DNA of 27,189 nucleotides from a bacterium (GTDB lineage: Bacteria > Joyebacterota > Joyebacteria > Joyebacterales > Joyebacteraceae): NCBI GenBank assembly GCA_029990205.1, contig JAPEKQ010000025.1, positions 1-27,189 on the forward strand, written 5' to 3'. This document shows positions 9,480 through 17,638 of this stretch, in pieces. The notes beneath the pieces were generated by a model. It searched no databases. It was not told where the DNA came from and saw only the letters and a list, made by a program, of their open reading frames with translations. A program made the position numbers and the translations under genes. Within the stretch, counting starts at the first letter, position 1. The number at the start of each line of letters is the position of its first letter.

Positions 9480-12233
9480 ATGCGCCGAGCATCGATAGCC
9501 ATTGCGTGTGCTGCTCTCACGCTGTGCTTTGCCCTCGCGGTTCAAGGGCGCACTGCGGACGTGTCGATGCGCGAGACACGGCTACCGTCACCACCGTCGC
9601 GTGACATCGACACACTCTGGATCTTCGACGCCGACTTCGAGGACCTGGAGGGCGATAATGCAGGTTGGCAGACGTTCGATGTCAGCGGCTATCCGCCGGA
9701 CGACGGTGACTTCTGGCACAAGGATACGATTCGCATCAACGGGTTCGAGTGGCTCGGTGACTCGACGTGGTGGTGCGGAACCTACTGTGGATGGTGGGAG
9801 TACCCCCGGGGCTACGGCAACGACTGGGAGCAGTGGTTGTACCGTCCGCTTCAGCTCGCGTCATGGAGCGCGCCGGGCGACGCCGTGACCTTCGAGTGGG
9901 ACCAGCGGTACGCCATGGAGAAGGACTACGACTACGGGTATTTCGATGTTTCCGACGACGGTGGTACAACCTGGCAGACCCTCGAGAGCTTCTGCAACTA
10001 TGGGTTCATGGAGACGCCCGGATACTCCGTCGATTGGGATCATGAGGACTACGCGCATGGTGAGGTCGATCTCTCTCAGTACGCCGGAGTCGATGTTACG
10101 ATCCGGTTCCGCGCCGAGTCGGATGGGGCCTGGTCGTCCGCCGATGAGGGGGCCAACCCTCCACTCAACACCGTCGTCGACGGCATGTGGCAGCTTGACA
10201 ATCTCGATCTCACCGTCAATGGCGAGACGGTCTGGTCGGACGACTGTGAGGCGCCGGGCGAGAATGGATGGGAGCACCAGAGCGCGCCCCGCGAAGGGGG
10301 ATCGGTCGGCACGACGTTTCACCGCGCTCTCAACCCCGAGACGTTTCGCGGATTCGCCTGCGCCGAACTGACGGGATGGATGATGGCCGGCGTCGACAGC
10401 ACGACAGGCGTCTTCATGCCGGACCAGGTGGCGGTGCTCGTGAGTCCACCGATCAATGTGAGCGGGGCGAACGGCCTCGCCGTCGAGTGGTCAGGCTGGG
10501 TCGATACGCCGCCCGGAAGCGGCGAGTCGGCTGATCTCCGGTTGTTCGAGAGCGACACCGAGGATGAGTTGAGCCCGGCTGCACTCAGCGGGACGTACTA
10601 CGGGTGGTGCGATCTCACAGACAATCCTTCATGGAAGACGGCGACTCTCAGCCACACGATGCAGCGGAACTGGCTCGCTGCCGCCGTCTACGCGAGCCAC
10701 AGGAGCTCATCCGGAACCGGGCCCTACACGGCCGGGCTCTTCACGGACCGCCTTCGCGTCGGCATCACGACGCCTGACAATGAGACCCGCTTCCACTACG
10801 GGCGTTCCAACTGGATCGAAGACACCTTCGGTACGAGCTTCAGCTACGGGGCCGTCCGCGTGAGCGATACGGATGGCGTTGCATCGGTGCGCACCGTCGC
10901 GAGCGCCGACAGCGGGGCGACGTGGTATTCCAGAGAGCTGGCGGGGTACTCATGGGGATGGCGAGTCCGTCTACCCTCTGCCGTCGAGACGGTTCCAGCA
11001 GAGGTCCGATACTACATGGAGGCCACCGACTCGCTGGGGAACGTGAGCACGTGCCCCGCAGACGCGCCCAACGTGACCTACAGTGTGAGGCGACTGCCGA
11101 TTGCGGGGAGCACGAGCGACCAGGGCATCCTCGTTGTCGACAAGCGGATGGCGATCCTGGGTGCTGCCGATGAGCACTTCAACTCGCGCGAGTGGGAGGA
11201 GGTCACGGACGCGCTCGACATGCTCGGATACCGGTACGACCTGTTCCGGGCGGCCGAGTACTGGAGCGCCATCAGCGGTCCGACCGACAGCAAGGCCTAC
11301 TCGCACTACGACACCCACATCTGGCTCACCGGAAGCTTCAATACGAGTACGCTGACTGGCGACGACCAGACTCGGCTCGTTGATTGGCTCGACAGCTCGA
11401 CGTTCGCCGCGCCCAAACGCCTGATCCTCATTGGCGACAACATCGGCTACCACATGGTCGAGGCGGGTGGCGACCAGACCGAACTCTTCCCGGTCTACTT
11501 CGAGGCGGAGTACGAGGAACAGCACCCGGGCGGCGCGTACGTCGACCTGCCGGATACGACGATCGTTCTCCGAGACGGCGCGATGGGCATCATGGACCAC
11601 GACGACGGGGAGTGCGCGCTGCGCTGCGGTTGCCCGGTTCGCGGGTTCCTGGACGTCATCGGCCCGGCGGACGGGGGCATGGCGTTCCCACTCTTTGAGT
11701 ACGAGACGAGCATGACCGGCGTACGGGCGGCCGGGACCTTCCGCGTGAACCCCACGACTGGTGCGACCACGATCATTGTTCCGTTCGACCTCAGGCGCAT
11801 GACCGAGGGGTCGGGTAGCGGCCACGCCGACGCTCTGTACGACCGTGTTGCGCTTCTCGGGAATCTGCTCCAGCTCGTGGGCGAGCAGCCGACACTCCCA
11901 GGGACCGGGATTGAAGAGTCGGCGGCGTTCGTCACGAAGCTCGTTCGGCCGTACCCGAATCCGTTCAATCCGCAGACGACCATCGCGTACACGCTCGCAT
12001 CGTCGGGTCGCGTGACGATCCGCGTGCACGACATCGCGGGTCGCGTCGTTCGCACGCTCCTTGATGACGAGTGCGTGGCAGGCGAGCACGCGGCGACTTG
12101 GAACGGCCGCACGGACACCGGCGACCGCGCGGCGAGCGGCGTGTACTTCATCAGGATGGATGCAGCACCGAGCGACTCGGGACCGAATCGGGCTTACGAG
12201 TCGCGCCAGCAGAAGCTCGTGCTACTGAAGTAG
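9480..12233 (+). CDS. secreted WWCG-family protein with sorting domain (paralog 2)
   Basis: 917 aa. Signal peptide about 1-23. Residues ~44-245 carry the WWCG beta-domain (GDSTWWCGTYCGWW, FEWDQRYAMEKDYDYGYFDVS) and ~250-430 the second beta domain opened by DDCEAPGENGWEH. An Ig/Fn3-like stretch follows (DTDGVASVRTVASADSGATWY ... VRYYMEATDSLGN), then at about 548-790 a Rossmann-like region (GILVVDKRMAIL, LDMLGYRYDLFRA, HYDTHIWLTG, RLILIGDNIGYHM) resembling non-catalytic gingipain/C25-like or class-I-amidotransferase-like folds. I see no clear catalytic triad. The FlgD-like sorting domain is at 823-917 and is almost identical at DNA level to that of the preceding gene. ATG 9480 follows GGGGAGAAGG; the gap to the previous gene is 12 nt, so they are co-transcribed. 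Function unknown. Confidence 0.85.
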   Translation: MRRASIAIACAALTLCFALAVQGRTADVSMRETRLPSPPSRDIDTLWIFDADFEDLEGDNAGWQTFDVSGYPPDDGDFWHKDTIRINGFEWLGDSTWWCGTYCGWWEYPRGYGNDWEQWLYRPLQLASWSAPGDAVTFEWDQRYAMEKDYDYGYFDVSDDGGTTWQTLESFCNYGFMETPGYSVDWDHEDYAHGEVDLSQYAGVDVTIRFRAESDGAWSSADEGANPPLNTVVDGMWQLDNLDLTVNGETVWSDDCEAPGENGWEHQSAPREGGSVGTTFHRALNPETFRGFACAELTGWMMAGVDSTTGVFMPDQVAVLVSPPINVSGANGLAVEWSGWVDTPPGSGESADLRLFESDTEDELSPAALSGTYYGWCDLTDNPSWKTATLSHTMQRNWLAAAVYASHRSSSGTGPYTAGLFTDRLRVGITTPDNETRFHYGRSNWIEDTFGTSFSYGAVRVSDTDGVASVRTVASADSGATWYSRELAGYSWGWRVRLPSAVETVPAEVRYYMEATDSLGNVSTCPADAPNVTYSVRRLPIAGSTSDQGILVVDKRMAILGAADEHFNSREWEEVTDALDMLGYRYDLFRAAEYWSAISGPTDSKAYSHYDTHIWLTGSFNTSTLTGDDQTRLVDWLDSSTFAAPKRLILIGDNIGYHMVEAGGDQTELFPVYFEAEYEEQHPGGAYVDLPDTTIVLRDGAMGIMDHDDGECALRCGCPVRGFLDVIGPADGGMAFPLFEYETSMTGVRAAGTFRVNPTTGATTIIVPFDLRRMTEGSGSGHADALYDRVALLGNLLQLVGEQPTLPGTGIEESAAFVTKLVRPYPNPFNPQTTIAYTLASSGRVTIRVHDIAGRVVRTLLDDECVAGEHAATWNGRTDTGDRAASGVYFIRMDAAPSDSGPNRAYESRQQKLVLLK

Positions 12234-12241
12234 GGGGTGAC

Positions 12242-14473
12242 ATGGCACGCACACGGCGAATCGGACTCGCGCGCCTGCTCCTCGCGCTCATCCTCTTCGC
12301 GAGCTGGACGACCGCGCGTGCGGTCGAGACGAACGCGAGCGTTGGCGGTTGCGGTGGCGACGACGCAACGCCGCCCGTGCATCCCGCGCTCCGCTGGAAC
12401 GGCGACGCGCCACTCGGCACGCGCGTGGTCGCGGACACGCTCTGGATCTTCGACGCAGACTTCGAGAACCTCGTTGGCGACAACGCGGGGTGGACGTCGC
12501 AGGATCTCTCCGGTGTGATCGGTCAGGAGAACTACTGGCACAAGGACACGCTCCGCATCCGCGACTTCACGCACCTGGGAGACTCGACCTGGTGGTGCGG
12601 GAAGTACGACGGCTGCTGGGTGCAGCCGCGCGGGTACGGCAACAACTGGGTGCAGTGTCTCTCTCGCGCGTTCCCGCTCTCGCAGTGGAGCTCCCCTGGT
12701 GACGACGTGACGCTCGAGTGGGACCAGCGCTACGCCATCGAGGGGGACTACGACTACGGGTGCGTCGACATCTCGACGAACGGCGGTGTCACATGGTCGA
12801 CGCTCGAGATGTACACGAACATCAACTTCGCCGGGCAGCCGGGGACTCCCATCGACTGGGACCACGCGACCCGCGGCCATCCGGTCTTCTACCTCGGCGC
12901 GTACGCTGGCATGGATGTCGTGCTCCGCTACCGCTTCGAGTCCGATCTCGTGTACTCGTCGCAGGACGAAACGGACAACCCGCCCAAGCACTCCGTGCGC
13001 GACGGCGCGTGGCAGCTCGACAACATCGAGTGGAAGGTGAACGACGTCACGGTCTGGCTCGACGACTGCGAGTCGCCGGGCGACAACGGCTGGGTGCATG
13101 AGGACATCCCGACGACCGGGCAGACGGGAATCGCATATGAACGAGCGTGGATGCCGAAGACGATGGTCGAAAGCTGCGCGTGGCGTCCGCGCGGCTGGTG
13201 GATGGCGGCCGTTGACCCGGTGACCGGCCGGGTCGTCGACGGGCAGCACAGCAGGCTTCTGAGCCCGCCGATCGATGTCGAGGGCGTGGATGGTCTCATC
13301 ATCGCGCAGTGGGACTGCTGGGTGGCGCTGAGCAATGACGCGCACGACCACGCCGAGGTGCTCATCACGACGAGCGATGCCGCGGAGTGTGTCTACTCCG
13401 ACAACCCGCTGAACGAAGCGGTCACAGTCTGGGGACCGTATTCATGGTGGTACTCCCCGATGCGCGCATTCGCAGAGTGGGACAACGGCGAGGACGGCTG
13501 GCTCGGCATCATGGCCGACGTCTGGAACGACGCACCTGCACCGTACCCGGAGTCCCACGGGAGCGGGTTCCTCATCGACCGCGTGCGCGTCGGCACGCCC
13601 GCCGACGTGAGGGCGACCGAGTGGGAGTACGGCCCTTGGGATGCGTTCTACGATACGTTCGATGCAGGCGAAGCTGCGGCGCACGTCGCGCCAATCAACG
13701 TCATCGATGCTGACGGCATCGCGGGGGCGTGGGTCGTCGCCTCAGGCGACGGCGGGATGACGTGGGAATCCCGGGCGCTCACGCCCGCGGGTGGAGATGA
13801 CTGGGAAGTCCGCATGCCGGCCGGACTCGTAGTGCCCGGGACGGAGATCATCTACTACTTCGAGGCGCTCGACGGCGCAGAGAATACATCCACTCACCCG
13901 CGCAAGGCTCCCGACGTGCACTACGAATTCTCGGTCCTCCCGATCCTCGGGAGCGTGTCTGAGCCGGGTATCCTCCTCGTCGACGAGAGCTACGGTATCG
14001 TCCCCGGCGAGAACACGCAGTTCACGCACACGAGCGAGTTCTACTTCCGTGAGGCGCTCGACGCGCTCGGATACGAGTATGATGTGTTCGACGCCCGAGT
14101 ACCGGGGAGCGCATCGCACGTTCACTCGGTCGGTCCGGACTCGGCGGGGCTCAAGCACTACGACACGCAGGTGTGGTTCGCCGGTGACAACATCGACAAC
14201 CCCGTCACCAGGCAGGACCAGGCGAACCTGATCGCGTGGCTCGAGCGGGCTTCGGCGGGAAGGGAACGCAATCTCCTGCTGACCGGGAACCGCATCGGAG
14301 AGAGCCTCGTCTCCGGCTCTGGGGAGACGCTCGACTTCTACTCGGAGTGGCTTGCCAGCGATTTCGTCATCAACACGCGGATGGACACAATGCCCGGGCT
14401 GCGCGACTACCCCGGCGGCTACGACTTCCTCACATTCGATGACGGGTTGACCCATCTGTTCGACGACGGGTGA
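12242..14473 (+). CDS. secreted WWCG-family protein, paralog 3, N-terminal part before an in-frame TGA
   Basis: 743 codons ending at TGA 14471-14473. ATG 12242 is preceded by AGGGGGTG and lies 8 nt after the previous stop. Signal peptide about 1-28 (ARA). Then the same layout as paralog 2: TLWIFDADFENLVGDNAGW, GDSTWWCGKYDGCW, LEWDQRYAIEGDYDYGCVDIS, DDCESPGDNGWVHED, an Ig-like stretch (ADGIAGAWVVASGDGGMTW) and a Rossmann-like region from about 576 (GILLVDESYGIV, HYDTQVWFAGDNI, RNLLLTGNRIGES). The frame breaks at FDDG-TGA. The reading frame that follows continues in phase and encodes the rest of the protein including the sorting domain, so this is one 941-codon gene interrupted by a nonsense codon. 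A product ending here would lack the C-terminal secretion domain. Confidence 0.75.
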   Translation: MARTRRIGLARLLLALILFASWTTARAVETNASVGGCGGDDATPPVHPALRWNGDAPLGTRVVADTLWIFDADFENLVGDNAGWTSQDLSGVIGQENYWHKDTLRIRDFTHLGDSTWWCGKYDGCWVQPRGYGNNWVQCLSRAFPLSQWSSPGDDVTLEWDQRYAIEGDYDYGCVDISTNGGVTWSTLEMYTNINFAGQPGTPIDWDHATRGHPVFYLGAYAGMDVVLRYRFESDLVYSSQDETDNPPKHSVRDGAWQLDNIEWKVNDVTVWLDDCESPGDNGWVHEDIPTTGQTGIAYERAWMPKTMVESCAWRPRGWWMAAVDPVTGRVVDGQHSRLLSPPIDVEGVDGLIIAQWDCWVALSNDAHDHAEVLITTSDAAECVYSDNPLNEAVTVWGPYSWWYSPMRAFAEWDNGEDGWLGIMADVWNDAPAPYPESHGSGFLIDRVRVGTPADVRATEWEYGPWDAFYDTFDAGEAAAHVAPINVIDADGIAGAWVVASGDGGMTWESRALTPAGGDDWEVRMPAGLVVPGTEIIYYFEALDGAENTSTHPRKAPDVHYEFSVLPILGSVSEPGILLVDESYGIVPGENTQFTHTSEFYFREALDALGYEYDVFDARVPGSASHVHSVGPDSAGLKHYDTQVWFAGDNIDNPVTRQDQANLIAWLERASAGRERNLLLTGNRIGESLVSGSGETLDFYSEWLASDFVINTRMDTMPGLRDYPGGYDFLTFDDGLTHLFDDG

Positions 14474-14476
14474 CGC

Positions 14477-15067
14477 ATGGTAAACGGCTTCGATGTCGTG
14501 CGCCCCGTGTCGGGCGTTTCAGGAGCGGAGCTGGTCGCGGAGTACATGGCTCCGTACGGCGTTGTGCGGGAGGCGGGCGTCGCATACACGCACGAGACGA
14601 TGGGATACCAGACCGTGAACCTCGGGTTCGGGATCGAGTTCATCCTCAACGACTGCGGACCGGGTGGGTGGTACGCCTCCGGTCTTCCGGACCGCGCGGA
14701 TCTCATCGAGAACATCATGGACTACTTCGGCAAGTCGCCGACGCTGCCGGGGACGGAGGTCGGCGACGGAGCGGAGTTCTCTGCGCGGCTTCATCCGCCG
14801 CATCCGAACCCGTTCAATCCGGTGACGACGGTGAGCTACACGCTCGGAGAACCGAGTCACATGGCGCTTCGCATCTACGATGTGAACGGTCGCGTTGTCC
14901 GCACGCTTGTCGATGATGAGCGCGCGGCGGGTGAGCACGCCGTGCAGTGGGACGGCACGACCGACGGGAACATCCCGGCTGCAAGTGGGGTCTACTTCGT
15001 GAGGCTGGAACCCGGTGGCAGGAAGGCTTTCCACAAGGAGGTGCGGAAACTGGTACTTCTTAGGTAG
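14477..15067 (+). CDS. C-terminal part of paralog 3 with FlgD-like sorting domain (after the TGA)
   Basis: 196 aa in the same phase as the gene before it, separated by TGA and one CGC codon. The first ~100 residues continue the Rossmann-like region (compare EYMAPYGVVREAGVAYTHET with the equivalent part of paralog 2, and FGKSPTLPGTEV with EQPTLPGTGI). From about 105 the FlgD-like domain runs to the end (PNPFNPVTTVSYTLG, NGRVVRTLVDDERAAGEHAVQWDG, ASGVYFVRL, KLVLLR). There is no convincing ribosome site before ATG 14477 and no signal peptide, so it is unlikely to be made independently. It is either a decaying gene half, the product of readthrough, or a sequencing artefact. Confidence 0.6.
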   Translation: MVNGFDVVRPVSGVSGAELVAEYMAPYGVVREAGVAYTHETMGYQTVNLGFGIEFILNDCGPGGWYASGLPDRADLIENIMDYFGKSPTLPGTEVGDGAEFSARLHPPHPNPFNPVTTVSYTLGEPSHMALRIYDVNGRVVRTLVDDERAAGEHAVQWDGTTDGNIPAASGVYFVRLEPGGRKAFHKEVRKLVLLR

Positions 15068-15119
15068 GGCCGGCCGCGGCTGGAGGAGTCACTAGAGCCG
15101 CGATCGGTGGGGGAACAGG

Positions 15120-15149
15120 TTGGCACAGGCTGCATTCCTGACTTACGAT
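15120..15149 (+). promoter_or_regulatory. possible promoter for the methyltransferase pair
   Basis: TTGGCA (15120-15125), 18-bp spacer, TACGAT (15144-15149). The -35 is 5/6 and the -10 is 4/6 of consensus. It sits immediately before a hairpin, so the start would fall at or within that hairpin. Confidence 0.35.
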
Positions 15150-15152
15150 GGA

Positions 15153-15172
15153 GGGGGCGTTTGGGCGCCCCC
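15153..15172 (+). terminator. terminator-like hairpin after the secreted array
   Basis: GGGGGCG (15153-15159), 6-nt loop, CGCCCCC (15166-15172), followed by TTCTCGTTT. The perfect 7-bp GC stem with a T-rich tail fits an intrinsic terminator for the operon ending at 15067. It also lies 21 nt upstream of the next start codon. Confidence 0.6.
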
Positions 15173-15193
15173 TTCTCGTTTCCTGGAGCCGCG

Positions 15194-16252
15194 ATGAACG
15201 AACTCGAACGCTGGATCCGCAACATCCTCAAGCCCGAGCGGATGACGACGGCCGAACTCGCCTACGACCACATGGAGTCGCAATCGGGCGAGTGCCTGGC
15301 CGTTATCTATCAGCCGCTCGACCACACGAAGCGTTCTCACTGGCACGACACTGCGCTTATCGGTGCGTTCGCGCACGCGATGGGGGAGGCGAGGACGGTG
15401 CTCGATGTCGGTCCCGGCGACGGGTGGCCGTCCCTCCGCGTGGCCGACCGGTTCCAGAAGATCGTCGGCATCGATCCGTCGCCGAAGCGCGTCGAGATCC
15501 AGCGCGAGAACGCGAGACGCCTCGGTATCACGAACGTCGAGTTTCTTGTGATGAACGCGGAGGAGATGAGCTTCGCGGATGGCGCATTCGACGGCGTCAT
15601 GGCGGCCTCGGCCATCGAGCAGTGCGATCATCCCGAGCGCGCGCTCGCGGAGGTCGCGCGCGTGCTCAGGCCCGGCGGCCGGTTCGCGATGATCTTCGAA
15701 GACTTCGACTCGTACTTCGATGGCGGCGATGGGGACGAAGAGCTCTGGGTCCAGCGTGATGAGGCGGTGCCGTTGGGTGAAGACGCCGGCGGCGCGCGCG
15801 AGGACTCCGGCGGCCGACAACGCGCTCCCGGTTCGATCGTGATGTACCAGGTGCGAACGAAGATCCCGGCGCATGAGACACGGTACGGGCTGTTCGTCGA
15901 TACCAGGGGACTCGAGAGCATCCGGTCCGAGGCGGGTGATGAGGGGACCGCGACAGTCGCCTTCTTCGAACGGCTGCGTCCGCACGTCCGTCGCGCCGGC
16001 GTCTACGAACTCGACCACTTGACGAGCTCGACCGTGGGCCCAATGCTTGCGGAGCACGGGTTCACGAACATTCGACATCTAGACCACCGACTCACGCCCG
16101 TGCTCGAGACCTTCGGCGCGCTTCACGAGGCGGGCGAACTCGACAGCCACCGCGAGACGTTCGTCGATGAGTGTCTCACCCTCGGCGCGGCCGCCGTCGA
16201 CGCGGCGGGGGACGGGCCGGGCGACTTCGTCGTCGCCGAGAAGCGGGGATAG
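15194..16252 (+). CDS. class I SAM-dependent methyltransferase
   Basis: 352 aa. SAM-binding motif I VLDVGPGDGWPSL is at about 70-82, the acidic end of strand 2 at IVGIDPSPKRVE, motif III-like NVEFLVMNAEEMSFADGAFDGVMA, and the post-motif segment EVARVLRPGGRFAMIFEDF. The core resembles UbiE/methyltransferase-11 proteins, but a long C-terminal extension (from about 185, with a Gly/Asp/Arg-rich stretch) is not recognised, and the substrate is unknown. The open frame extends upstream to 15107, but I chose ATG 15194 because TGGAG precedes it and the upstream codons cross the terminator-like hairpin. A second methyltransferase follows 77 nt later on the same strand. Confidence 0.85.
   Translation: MNELERWIRNILKPERMTTAELAYDHMESQSGECLAVIYQPLDHTKRSHWHDTALIGAFAHAMGEARTVLDVGPGDGWPSLRVADRFQKIVGIDPSPKRVEIQRENARRLGITNVEFLVMNAEEMSFADGAFDGVMAASAIEQCDHPERALAEVARVLRPGGRFAMIFEDFDSYFDGGDGDEELWVQRDEAVPLGEDAGGAREDSGGRQRAPGSIVMYQVRTKIPAHETRYGLFVDTRGLESIRSEAGDEGTATVAFFERLRPHVRRAGVYELDHLTSSTVGPMLAEHGFTNIRHLDHRLTPVLETFGALHEAGELDSHRETFVDECLTLGAAAVDAAGDGPGDFVVAEKRG
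16217..16243 (+). repeat. 27-nt direct repeat, copy A (end of methyltransferase gene)
   Basis: This 27-nt segment encodes GDFVVAEK at the end of the 352-aa methyltransferase. It recurs at 17042-17068 with a single T/C difference. The two copies bracket the second methyltransferase gene. Confidence 0.6.
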
Positions 16253-16329
16253 CGCGGGCAGTACGGGAGCAGAGGCAGCACGGGAGTGGTGGCAGCACGG
16301 AACCAGGATGGTACGGAAAGGGTATCAAC

Positions 16330-17013
16330 ATGCCGAAGGACCGGCCGGACAGCTATCCCGCGTCGCACGAGTTCTGGGAGCGATGCATTCTCGAGACGAT
16401 CGAGGGCGGGGTTCCGGACAAGTGGAGAGAGTCGGTGTTCGACACCGGCTCTGAGATCGCGCAGGCGTTTGTCGATGGACTCCCCGAGGGCGGCGATGTG
16501 CTCGACTTCGGGTGCGGTCTTGGCCGGAATGCGCTGGCGCTCGCGACGCGCGGGTTCCATCTGCTGGTCGCGGATGTCGTTGGTGTCGCCGTCCGCTTCT
16601 GCGAAGAGCGAGCCGCCTCAGCGGGGCTCGATGAGCTTCACTCCGTCGGGTACGACGGACGCGAACTCGAACTCCCGAACAAGAGCGTTGACGGCATCCT
16701 GGCGTGGAGTTGTCTGGATCACGTGACACTCGCGCACGCTGGAGAGCTGACGGAGGAACTCGGTCGCGTCGCGCGTCCCGGGGCGTTGCTGCTCCTCTCG
16801 TTCGACGAGGACCGGAGCGACGACCCCGAGTCCGAGTGCCGGGTCCTCGAGGACGGCACGCACCAGTACTACGGCGGCCGGCGCGCGGGTATGCTGTTCC
16901 GGCCGTACAGCAACGAGGAGATCAAAGGACTCTTCGAGACCGAGTGGGAACTGGTTCACTGGGAAGGCGCAGACGCCACACTTCCGAGGCGCGCGCTGTA
17001 CCGGCGGAAGTAG
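16330..17013 (+). CDS. class I SAM-dependent methyltransferase
   Basis: 227 aa. Motif I VLDFGCGLGRNALALA at about 57-72 is canonical for SAM binding. It is followed by LLVADVVGVAVRFCEERA (end of strand 2), SVGYDGRELELPNKSVDGILAWSCLDHV and RVARPGALLLLSFDED. The C-terminal portion (GGRRAGMLFRPYSNEEIKGLFE) matches the SAM methyltransferase fold with a late helix. Substrate unknown. ATG 16330 is preceded by GGAAAGGG; an upstream in-frame extension to 16171 overlaps the previous gene and shows no similarity. It is probably co-transcribed with the preceding methyltransferase. The pair are not close paralogs: motif I and the insertions differ. Confidence 0.85.
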   Translation: MPKDRPDSYPASHEFWERCILETIEGGVPDKWRESVFDTGSEIAQAFVDGLPEGGDVLDFGCGLGRNALALATRGFHLLVADVVGVAVRFCEERAASAGLDELHSVGYDGRELELPNKSVDGILAWSCLDHVTLAHAGELTEELGRVARPGALLLLSFDEDRSDDPESECRVLEDGTHQYYGGRRAGMLFRPYSNEEIKGLFETEWELVHWEGADATLPRRALYRRK

Positions 17014-17041
17014 CCAGATACGACCTTGACGCTCCGCAGCC

Positions 17042-17068
17042 CCGGGCGACCTCGTCGTCGCCGAGAAG
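17042..17068 (+). repeat. 27-nt direct repeat, copy B (non-coding relic)
   Basis: 26 of 27 bases match the end of the first methyltransferase gene (copy A). Here it lies 28 nt after the second methyltransferase stop, in a 197-bp gap without a gene. It looks like the surviving tail of a duplicated methyltransferase gene. Confidence 0.55.
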
Positions 17069-17210
17069 ATGCGATGGCTGCGAAATCAGTGCAACCGGGA
17101 GCCAATCCCCGCATCTCAACCAACAGAAGGGCCAGTTGAGTGTCTGTGGCTCTGCTGGGGGTTGGCTGCGGCGGCCGGCCCCCGGCGCTTATAACGAAGC
17201 GGGAGAGCCC

Positions 17211-17408
17211 ATGCCGATCTACGAGTACATCTGCGAGAAGTGCGGCTCGGTGTTCGAGGAACTCGAGTCCGTCACGAATAGAGACAAGCCGCACGAGTGT
17301 CCCGGATGCGGTGAGAAGAAGGGGAGGCGTATCGTCTCGACCTTCTCCGCCAAGAGCGGCGGTCCGACCTTCACGGGCGGGTCGTGCGGACGCCGGGGAT
17401 TCTCCTGA
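17211..17408 (+). CDS. FmdB-family zinc ribbon protein
   Basis: 65 aa. The N-terminus MPIYEYICEKCG with Cys8/Cys11 and CPGCG with Cys30/Cys33 form one CxxC-x18-CxxC zinc ribbon, the hallmark of FmdB/CxxC_CXXC_SSSS regulatory proteins. A basic, Gly/Ser-rich tail (SAKSGGPTFTGGSCGRRGFS) follows, as is common in this family. The molecular role of the family is poorly defined; a regulatory or RNA/protein-binding role has been proposed. ATG 17211 is preceded by GGGAGAG and yields the family N-terminus. It is followed by a strong hairpin terminator, so it probably ends its transcription unit. Confidence 0.88.
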   Translation: MPIYEYICEKCGSVFEELESVTNRDKPHECPGCGEKKGRRIVSTFSAKSGGPTFTGGSCGRRGFS

Positions 17409-17443
17409 GGCTAGTTCCCTCGCCCCGTGTGGGCGATCGATAC

Positions 17444-17462
17444 GCGCCAGCCCCCCTGGCGC
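17444..17462 (+). other. hairpin downstream of the zinc ribbon gene
   Basis: GCGCCAG (17444-17450), loop of five C, CTGGCGC (17456-17462). Perfect 7-bp stem without a T tract; it may work together with the terminator at 17480. Confidence 0.4.
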
Positions 17463-17479
17463 CTGAAGCATCACGATGA

Positions 17480-17508
17480 CGGCCGGACGCGAGAGCGCCC
17501 GGCCGTTT
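17480..17508 (+). terminator. intrinsic terminator after the zinc ribbon gene
   Basis: Outer stem CGGCCGG (17480-17486) with CCGGCCG (17499-17505), one A.C mismatch, inner CGC/GCG pairs closing a GAGA tetraloop, then TTT. It is stable and well placed between the zinc ribbon gene and the next promoter at 17569. Confidence 0.65.
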
Positions 17509-17568
17509 CGCGTGCGCAGGACCCTCCTGCCAGCGTGGTACTCCGCTATGGCCATCACGTTCTGCGTG

Positions 17569-17577
17569 TGGTATAAT
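17569..17577 (+). promoter_or_regulatory. extended -10 promoter (TGG-TATAAT) of the 450-aa secreted protein gene
   Basis: Perfect TATAAT at 17572-17577 with TGG directly before it; a weak TGGCCA sits 17 bp upstream (17549-17554). About 20 of 25 bases from 17568 match the promoter at 22143. The expected start is near 17584, giving a leader of about 55 nt. Confidence 0.65.
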
Positions 17578-17638
17578 GTGCGTGCGGAATCCCTCACAAG
17601 CATCCGGTGTTCGCTCCCCGGAATGAGAGGAGTCAGCT

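Noticed and set aside
14471-14473. TGA reassigned as a sense codon genome-wide (code 4 or 25)
   Set aside because: resB, the zinc ribbon gene and the 450-aa secreted gene end in TGA at natural C-termini, so TGA is a stop here.
14471-14516. Selenocysteine insertion at the TGA, with a 5-bp hairpin (CGCCC 14501-14505, GGGCG 14512-14516) as SECIS
   Set aside because: The hairpin is short, its stem begins 27 nt after the TGA and is easily explained by high GC. The protein is a secreted structural-type family without a known redox role, and no sel genes are visible.
15107-15193. Longer start for the first methyltransferase
   Set aside because: The extra codons run through the terminator-like hairpin and have no similarity; ATG 15194 has a ribosome site.
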